A DNA stretch of 64,000 bases, taken from contig NZ_BCQP01000048.1 in assembly GCF_001552135.1 (NCBI RefSeq), positions 1 through 64,000 on the forward strand. The letters are read 5' to 3'. The translations under genes were made by a program, and so were the position numbers. The notes under the pieces are model-generated. The model was not told the origin of the DNA, ran no database searches, and was given only the letters and a program-made list of their open reading frames with translations. The stretch is from Actinomadura chibensis NBRC 106107. GTDB lineage: Bacteria > Actinomycetota > Actinomycetes > Streptosporangiales > Streptosporangiaceae. Within the stretch, counting starts at the first letter, position 1. Every line of letters begins with the position of its first letter. Positions 59,117-64,000 of the stretch are shown here, one piece after another.

Positions 59117-59962
59117 TCAGCCGAGGTAGGCCGCGAATCCGGCGGCGAGCGACTCGGCGATCCGCTGCCGGAACGACGCGCTGGCGAGCTTGGCCGCGTC
59201 CGCCCGGTTCTGCATGTTGCCGCACTCGATGAAGACCTTCGGGACGGTCGACAGGTTCAGCCCGCCGAGGTCGTCCCGCCGGTCGATGGCGTTCTCGCCC
59301 AGGTAGTTCGAGTACGGGATGCCGGTGCCCTGGTGGTAGGCGTCGCGCAGCGCCTTGCCGAGCCGCGCCGAGCCCGCGACCATCCCGCTGTTCTTCCCGA
59401 CCGCGACCGGCTCGATCACGTGGAAGCCGTGCCCGGACGGCGACGCCCCGTCCGCGTGGATCGACACGGCGGCGTCCGCCTTCAGCCGGTTGCCGAGCGC
59501 GGCGCGCTCGGTGATGCAGGGGCCGACGCCCTTGTCGTCAGGGCGGGTCAGCGTGACCTTCGCGCCCCTGGCGCGCAGCAGCCTCGCGAGGCGGTTGGAC
59601 ACGTCCCAGGTGAAGGCGTGCTCGGCGTAGCCGTCCCGGGTCTCGGTCCCGGTCGTGTCGCACTCCTTGGTGCCGTTGCCGATCCGGACCTGCTTCCCGA
59701 TCTCGGCCGGATGGGACGCGTTCCCGCCGTTGTGCCCCGGGTCGATGACGATCACCTTCCCGGCCAGTGCGCGGCCGCCGCCGGTGCCCTTCGTCCCGTT
59801 CTTCCCGCCCGTGCCCGGAGAGCCGGGGGGCGCCGTGGACGCCGCGGGCGGATCGGCCGCCTCGGCCCCGCCCGCCGGGTCGCCCGACTCGTTGCACGCG
59901 GTCAGGGCGCCGAGGCACAGCGCGAGGCAGGCGACCGCGAGGCCGCCTCGATGGATTCGCAC
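59117..59962 (-). CDS. N-acetylmuramoyl-L-alanine amidase lipoprotein (Amidase_3)
   Basis: A 281-residue lipoprotein that should cleave the amide bond between N-acetylmuramic acid and the stem peptide. Lipobox LTAC follows a hydrophobic stretch (AVACLALCLGALTAC). After a low-complexity linker, the catalytic domain has Zn ligands in VIDPGHNGGN and SIHADGA, and catalytic Glu in FIECGNMQN. The start used is GTG 59962, with GGAGG 9 nt upstream; ATG 59971 lacks spacing. It lies 106 bp after a small gene on the same strand. Confidence 0.9.
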   Translation of the reverse strand: MRIHRGGLAVACLALCLGALTACNESGDPAGGAEAADPPAASTAPPGSPGTGGKNGTKGTGGGRALAGKVIVIDPGHNGGNASHPAEIGKQVRIGNGTKECDTTGTETRDGYAEHAFTWDVSNRLARLLRARGAKVTLTRPDDKGVGPCITERAALGNRLKADAAVSIHADGASPSGHGFHVIEPVAVGKNSGMVAGSARLGKALRDAYHQGTGIPYSNYLGENAIDRRDDLGGLNLSTVPKVFIECGNMQNRADAAKLASASFRQRIAESLAAGFAAYLG

Positions 59963-60068
59963 CGGCCGCATCCTCCGTGACGTCGCCGTTACCGACCCTG
60001 ACAGTCTGCACGCCCCCGGAGGTTCGTCAAACGAAGTCCGCGAAACCGGTCCGCGGGAGGGGACGGGC

Positions 60069-60305
60069 TCAGCCGAGCGGATCGTCCTTGCCGAGCAGCG
60101 CGGCCAGGGCGCGCGCCTCGTCGGCGTCCAGGCCGAGGACCACGCGCGGACGTCCCCAGGGATGGTCGATCGAGTGGGCCACATAGCTGGCGACGGACTC
60201 GGCGACCTCGTCGGCCAGGCCGCGCGCGTGCCGCCACTCCGACCACGCGCGCTCCAATTCGCTCGCCGCGCGCTGCGCGCACGACACCAGTTCCGGATCA
60301 CGCAC
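60069..60305 (-). CDS. small conserved hypothetical protein
   Basis: A 78-residue acidic helical protein, starting at GTG 60305 behind GAGGGGG. The segments RAASELERAWSEWRH and VASYVAHSIDHPWGRPRVVLGLD lead to a C-terminal DADEARALAALLG. It lacks a signal peptide. It precedes the amidase gene by 106 bp on the same strand, and may be co-transcribed. Confidence 0.65.
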   Translation of the reverse strand: MRDPELVSCAQRAASELERAWSEWRHARGLADEVAESVASYVAHSIDHPWGRPRVVLGLDADEARALAALLGKDDPLG

Positions 60306-60605
60306 GAGCTGACCCCCTCATGGACTCTCCCGGTTCCGTCCGGCGGGGTCCCCGGCCGGGCGGCCTCCCCCCGAGGCCACCCGGACCCGCCCGTCCGGAC
60401 GTTGGAGTCCCCATTAACCCGCCGGCGGCCGGCCACCGGCCGGGGAATCCGGCAGTTTTGACCGGCCCCTTACCGCGTCCACACCGGTTCGGGGAACTGC
60501 CGGGCGCGGACGTCCGGGCACGACGGAACGGCGCCGGTACGAAGCACTGAGACGGGAGCGAACATCAAGGCGGGGGGACGTTCCGGCGGCCGGCGGGCCG
60601 CCCGC
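60306..60605. other. intergenic region, 300 bp
   Basis: No gene is seen. It lies between the LacI gene end and the small 60069 gene start on the same strand. It holds GCCGGCCACCGGCC-type dyads near 60427-60445 and near 60585-60600 that may terminate the LacI gene, plus the promoter of the 60069 gene. Confidence 0.35.
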
Positions 60606-61712
60606 TCACAACTCGGGAGCCGGGCCCGTCGTCGAACGCACCACGAGGTGCGGGACGACGAGGTTCTGCCGCGCGGCGCGGGCCGGGTCGCCGATGCGCG
60701 CGGTCAGCATCTCGGCGGCCACCCGCCCCATGTCGCGGCGGGGCTGGTCGACGCTGGTCAGCGAGATGTGCCGGATGGCGGCGAGGTGGGTGTTGTCGTA
60801 GCCGACGATCGACAGGTCGACCGGGACGCGCATCTCCAGCTCGTCCGCGGCCGACAGCGCGCCGGTCGCGACGAGGTCGTTCGGCGCGAAGATCGCGGTC
60901 GGCCGCCGGTCGCGGCGCAGCAGCGCGCCCGCGGCGCGGTAGCCGCCGTCCTCGGTGAAGTCGCCAGCCTCGACGATGATCTCGTCGGCCAGGCCGTGCC
61001 GCCGCATCGCCTTCTCGTATCCGGCGCGGCGGTAACGCGCCGTGGTCGAGCGCGCGCCCTCGATGTGCGCGATGCGGCGATGGCCGAGCTCCACGAGATG
61101 GTCGACGGCGAGGCTCGCGCCGAGCTCGTCGTCGTCCACCACGATGTCGACGCCGACCACGTCGCGTTCACCGACGACCACGACCGGGACGCTCGCCGCC
61201 GCCTCCTTCAGCGACTCGGGGACGACGCTCAGCAGCACCAGCCCGTCGACGCGCATCTCCAGGAACGCCTCGACCGCCTCGGCCTCGAACAGCGGGTCCC
61301 AGCGGCCGCTGCCGACCAGCATCCGCAGGCCCGCGCCGTGCAGGCTCTCCTGCAACCCGTCGAGGAACTCGGCGAAGAACGGGTTGTGCAGGTCGGCGAC
61401 GATCGCGCCGATCAGCCGGGTGCGTCCTTCGACGAGGCTCCGCGCCACGGCGTTCGGGCGGTAGCCGAGTTCCCTGGCGGCCTGCAGGACGGCCTGCCTT
61501 CGGCGTTCGCTCACATGGGGTGACCCCCGCATCACCAGTGAGACGAGCGACTTGGAGACGCCGGCACGCTCCGCGACGTTACGGATGGTCGGTTTCGGCG
61601 CGGGCACCGCCCTCCCCTCGTCGCGTGGGACGGGAGAGGGCTCGCTGCGCGGCCGGGGGACCGCACCCTCGCCCCGCCTGTCGTGCGGGGGATTCGCTTC
61701 ATCAGCTGACAT
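60606..61712 (-). CDS. LacI-family transcriptional regulator
   Basis: A 368-residue regulator. After a disordered, charged N-terminal ~40 residues comes the LacI DNA-binding domain (TIRNVAERAGVSKSLVSLVMRGSPHVSERRRQAVLQAARELGYRPN). The C-terminal periplasmic-binding-like sensor domain has LIGAIVADLHNPFFAEFLDGL and FAPNDLVATGALSAADEL. ATG 61712 follows GGAG. It is divergent from a TetR gene. The nearest sugar importer is 8 kb away, so a link to it is speculative. Confidence 0.9.
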   Translation of the reverse strand: MSADEANPPHDRRGEGAVPRPRSEPSPVPRDEGRAVPAPKPTIRNVAERAGVSKSLVSLVMRGSPHVSERRRQAVLQAARELGYRPNAVARSLVEGRTRLIGAIVADLHNPFFAEFLDGLQESLHGAGLRMLVGSGRWDPLFEAEAVEAFLEMRVDGLVLLSVVPESLKEAAASVPVVVVGERDVVGVDIVVDDDELGASLAVDHLVELGHRRIAHIEGARSTTARYRRAGYEKAMRRHGLADEIIVEAGDFTEDGGYRAAGALLRRDRRPTAIFAPNDLVATGALSAADELEMRVPVDLSIVGYDNTHLAAIRHISLTSVDQPRRDMGRVAAEMLTARIGDPARAARQNLVVPHLVVRSTTGPAPEL

Positions 61713-61987
61713 GGCACTCCGTCCAGGGGGACCTGCAGGACCTGCCGCGACGACACGCGCGGTGGGAGTCTCGCGCGGACCGTCCTCCGCTCGGGAGGAG
61801 ATGCCATGATGCCGCGCCTTCCCCCCAAACTGCCGCAACAGCGAGTAACGGGCATCCGACAATGGTGGTTCGGGGCTGTGGTGTTCCGCATCACAGGCCC
61901 GCCGAATGTTGATCACGAGCCGGTGAAAAGCCCGGTCCGCACCTTGCCGGAGGGTCTCGGAGTCCCCGGCTCGGATACGCTTCCCGG

Positions 61988-62671
61988 GTGGGTGATCGAG
62001 CGGTGGCCGGCAAGGCGCGAGGCCGGCAGGGCGGCGGACGCGCACGTCGCAGGCTCAGCGTCGACGAGCGGCGGGACGAGCTGATCGAGGCGGCGCTGCA
62101 GCTGTTCAGCACGCGCTCGCCCGAGGACATCTCGATCGACGACGTCGCCGCCGCGGCCGGGGCGTCCCGCGCGCTGGTCTACCACTACTTCGGCGGCAAG
62201 TACGAGCTGTACCTGGCCGCGCTCGGCAGCGCCGCGAAACAACTGTCCGTGCTGCTGGAGCCGCCGACCGAGGGCAAGCCGCTGGACCGGCTGCGCATCT
62301 CGCTGAGCCGCTACTTCGACTTCGTGGAGAGCCACGCCGCCGGCTACACCGCGCTGCTGCGCGGCGGGCCCGCCGACCGCTCGGGCGAGGTCGGCGAGAT
62401 CGTCGACGGCATCCGCCAGTTGCTGCTCGACCGCATCCTCCACTCGCTGGACGTCGTGACCCCGACGCCCGTCCTGCGCATCACGCTCCGCTCATGGATG
62501 GCCGCCGTCGAGACCGCCGGGCTGGACTGGCTGGACAACCGCGACGTGACCCGTCCGCAGCTTGAGGCCCTGCTCGTCGACCATCTCGTGGTCATGTTCC
62601 ACGCCGCCGGACGCCACGACCCGGGCACGGGCAAGCTCTTCGACCGCCTCGCCCACGAGGAGATGGGCTGA
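61988..62671 (+). CDS. TetR-family regulator
   Basis: A 227-residue regulator. An Arg/Gly-rich 20-residue tail precedes the helix-turn-helix: DELIEAALQLFSTRSPEDISIDDVAAAAGASRALVYHYFGGKYELY. The C-terminal part is helical (LRISLSRYFDFVESHAAGYTALL). The start, GTG 61988, has no strong ribosome-binding site, so the true start may be a little downstream. It is divergent from the LacI gene (275 bp). Confidence 0.85.
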   Translation: MGDRAVAGKARGRQGGGRARRRLSVDERRDELIEAALQLFSTRSPEDISIDDVAAAAGASRALVYHYFGGKYELYLAALGSAAKQLSVLLEPPTEGKPLDRLRISLSRYFDFVESHAAGYTALLRGGPADRSGEVGEIVDGIRQLLLDRILHSLDVVTPTPVLRITLRSWMAAVETAGLDWLDNRDVTRPQLEALLVDHLVVMFHAAGRHDPGTGKLFDRLAHEEMG

Positions 62672-63136
62672 GCCCCGGACCCGCCCCCCGCAGGTCACTG
62701 TTTGGACGCTTTATCCAATTTTGGACTCCGCGTCGCCCTGCTCAGGCCCTGTCCTCATGTGGACAAAAAGTCACTCGTGTCCCAAATTCCGTGCATGTCA
62801 GCGGGGCCTTCGGACTCCCCGCAGCGGCTCCCTGACGCGCCGCGACGAGCGGCGCGACCACGGTACGTGAACATTCCCCCGGGCAAGCGCGGCGGGCGGC
62901 AGCGCGCGAAACGACCGAACGCGACCGGCAGCGAGCGGAACGACCGAATGCGACCGGCCAGGCGCGAACACGGGCCGCCCTTGGTGCGGGACGCTCTCAA
63001 GGCCCGCACCAAGGGCGACGCGAACGTGCACGGCTGCAGCAACGCCTGCGGCAGCCGTCCCCCCACGTCATCGCCGGCCCCGGCCGCCGGTCTCAACCGG
63101 CTGCGGCCGTGGCCGCCGCGCCGAGCACGGCAGCGG
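62672..63136. other. intergenic region, 465 bp, with hairpin and direct repeats
   Basis: No convincing gene is seen between the TetR gene and the 3' end of bldC. A perfect 15-bp inverted repeat with a 12-nt loop lies at 62976-62990 and 63003-63017 (CGCCCTTGGTGCGGG). It may terminate bldC on the minus strand, about 120 bp after its stop. Two 25-bp near-identical direct repeats (GCGAAACGACCGAACGCGAC and GCGGAACGACCGAATGCGAC, then CGGC) lie near 62907 and 62936. Confidence 0.45.
62976..63017. terminator. 15-bp perfect hairpin downstream of bldC
   Basis: Arms CGCCCTTGGTGCGGG and CCCGCACCAAGGGCG are exact inverted copies with a 12-nt loop. Placement suggests a bidirectional terminator between the TetR gene and bldC, but it lacks a T-run. 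Confidence 0.55.
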
Positions 63137-63340
63137 TCACTCCGAGCGCTGCTGCGGGATGCCCGCTAGCAGGGCCCGGACCTCCGCCTCGCGGTAGCGG
63201 CGGTGCCCGCCGAGCGTACGGATGGACGTGAGCTTCCCCGCCTTCGCCCACCGCGTGACGGTCTTGGGGTCGACGCGGAACATCGTCGCCACCTCCGCCG
63301 GCGTCAGCAGGGGCTCGGCCTCTGGCGTACGTGCTGACAT
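63137..63340 (-). CDS. bldC: developmental regulator BldC (MerR-like)
   Basis: A 67-residue DNA-binding protein matching Streptomyces BldC nearly residue for residue: LLTPAEVATMFRVDPKTV, then TRWAKAGKLTSIRTLGGHRR and YREAEVRALLAGIPQQRSE. BldC is a MerR-related regulator that binds direct repeats cooperatively and controls entry into development and secondary metabolism. ATG 63340 follows GGAGAGG; a longer frame to 63403 is not needed. It is single-gene, with a 273-bp upstream spacer. This is strong evidence that the host is a differentiating actinomycete. Confidence 0.96.
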   Translation of the reverse strand: MSARTPEAEPLLTPAEVATMFRVDPKTVTRWAKAGKLTSIRTLGGHRRYREAEVRALLAGIPQQRSE

Positions 63341-63613
63341 GTTTGCGGCCTCTCCTCCGTGGACCGATGACAGCGATCCTGCGATTGATCCTCGCGCGGT
63401 CACTGATGTCCCCTATGGCCCGAAAGAGCCACTATGACATCACAACGTGTAACCTTGCCACCACTCAGCGCAACAAGCAAGTTCCTGGCGGTAGTTGCGT
63501 GCAAACATCCCCCCCTGTGCGGGGAGCGGCGCGTCTCCGGCGGCGAGTGGGTCACGCTGCGTGATTCTAGCGACACGTATAGTCGTATCGCGCGCGGATT
63601 CGGGAAATTTGTT

Positions 63614-64000
63614 TTAGTTCGCGGCCTCCAGCGCCCGTACGGGGCGCCATCGGGCGAGGAGTCGCTTGTACATCGCGACGGTCAGCTCGACCTCACCGCG
63701 CTCCATCCCGGTGAGGGCCACCGTCATCTCGGCCACCGACTCGTCCGCGCTCAGGGACCGGTCGTCCAGCAGGTGGACGAGCCCTCCGTAGTCGAGTTCC
63801 ACGAGCGACCGCGGGTGGAACGCCTCCAGCCACCGGCCGAGCGTGTCCAGCCGCCCGGCCGACAGGAGGTACACGTCGCCCGTCCCGTCGCCGAGGTTCT
63901 CGCGGACCACCGGCAGCGCCGCCGACACCCGGCGCCGCGCCTCGCCCATCGAGGTGACGTAGATGAGGGTACGCGCGGGCGCCGCCGTAGCAGGGCCCTG
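63614..64000 (-). CDS. unrecognised protein, C-terminal part (runs off the right edge)
   Basis: 129 residues are visible and the reading frame stays open to the window edge with a natural strand (RTLIYVTS) before the first in-window Met, so the gene almost surely starts outside. Visible parts are helical and acidic (RRRVSAALPVVRENLGDGTGDVYLLSAG, LLDDRSLSADESVAEMTVALTGMERGEVELTVAMYKRL). I do not recognise the family. It is co-directional with and upstream of bldC. Confidence 0.6.
   Translation of the reverse strand, partial: QGPATAAPARTLIYVTSMGEARRRVSAALPVVRENLGDGTGDVYLLSAGRLDTLGRWLEAFHPRSLVELDYGGLVHLLDDRSLSADESVAEMTVALTGMERGEVELTVAMYKRLLARWRPVRALEAAN

Noticed and set aside
60606..61712. LacI regulator as the controller of the 48539-52905 sugar importer
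   Set aside because: They are nearly 8 kb apart with many unrelated genes between, and no matching operator was seen upstream of the importer.

Overview
The window is about 64 kb of very GC-rich DNA with dense, often translationally coupled genes. It is typical of a filamentous actinomycete. BldC, the HTH-DUF5753/DUF397/ATPase regulatory modules, a SCO6745-family protein, streptogrisin-type proteases and DinB/mycothiol-type proteins all point that way. The flavour suggests Actinomadura or another Streptosporangiales member, but the genus is an inference. I saw no rRNA, tRNA, CRISPR array or complete insertion sequence.

Layout. (1) 1-5575, minus strand: an envelope or exopolysaccharide operon with sugar-phosphate transferase, polymerase/ligase, MurJ/Wzx-type flippase, polysaccharide deacetylase and a glycosyltransferase cut by the window edge. 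(2) 5972-7207: an L,D-transpeptidase lipoprotein. (3) 7260-15831: an accessory regulatory region. It holds two anti-sigma-like ATPases, two HTH-DUF5753 regulators, four tandem DUF397 genes plus a DUF397 remnant, a DUF574-type methyltransferase, a nucleotidyl-cyclase-fold protein with a small partner, and an HTH/PLD-like protein. (4) 15990-22059: a membrane-associated protein, two paralogous secreted S1 proteases, a long coiled-coil protein and a beta-lactamase-fold hydrolase, followed by a 16-bp tandem repeat array. (5) 22565-26686: an ABC transporter and a two-component system. (6) 26780-33399: a Nudix hydrolase, an unrecognised two-gene operon, HxlR/tautomerase, SCO6745-like, TetR, ArsR-like and agmatinase-family genes.

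(7) 33406-39092: pyruvate oxidase, a MarR regulator and a homogentisate (tyrosine/phenylalanine) catabolic operon hmgA-X-fahA, where X is an unrecognised coupled gene. (8) 39794-45126: an unusual five-gene run of cysteine-dioxygenase-like protein, AraC regulator, beta-propeller, HEAT protein and MFS exporter. It is the best candidate here for an undescribed system. (9) 45152-48439: small housekeeping or accessory enzymes and regulators. (10) 48539-52905: a complete sugar ABC importer. (11) 53258-63340: a second cyclase-fold protein, a secreted-repeat lipoprotein, an Arg/Trp-rich membrane protein, pyrD, a methyltransferase, an amidase, LacI and TetR regulators, and bldC. The window ends inside a further minus-strand gene.

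How the parts work together: the left end builds and remodels the cell surface, and the middle combines secretion, export and signal transduction with aromatic amino-acid catabolism. The regulatory modules and bldC fit a developmentally complex organism. Starts were chosen by ribosome-binding sites and by 1-4 bp stop/start overlaps. Functions marked as inference rest on motif recognition by eye.
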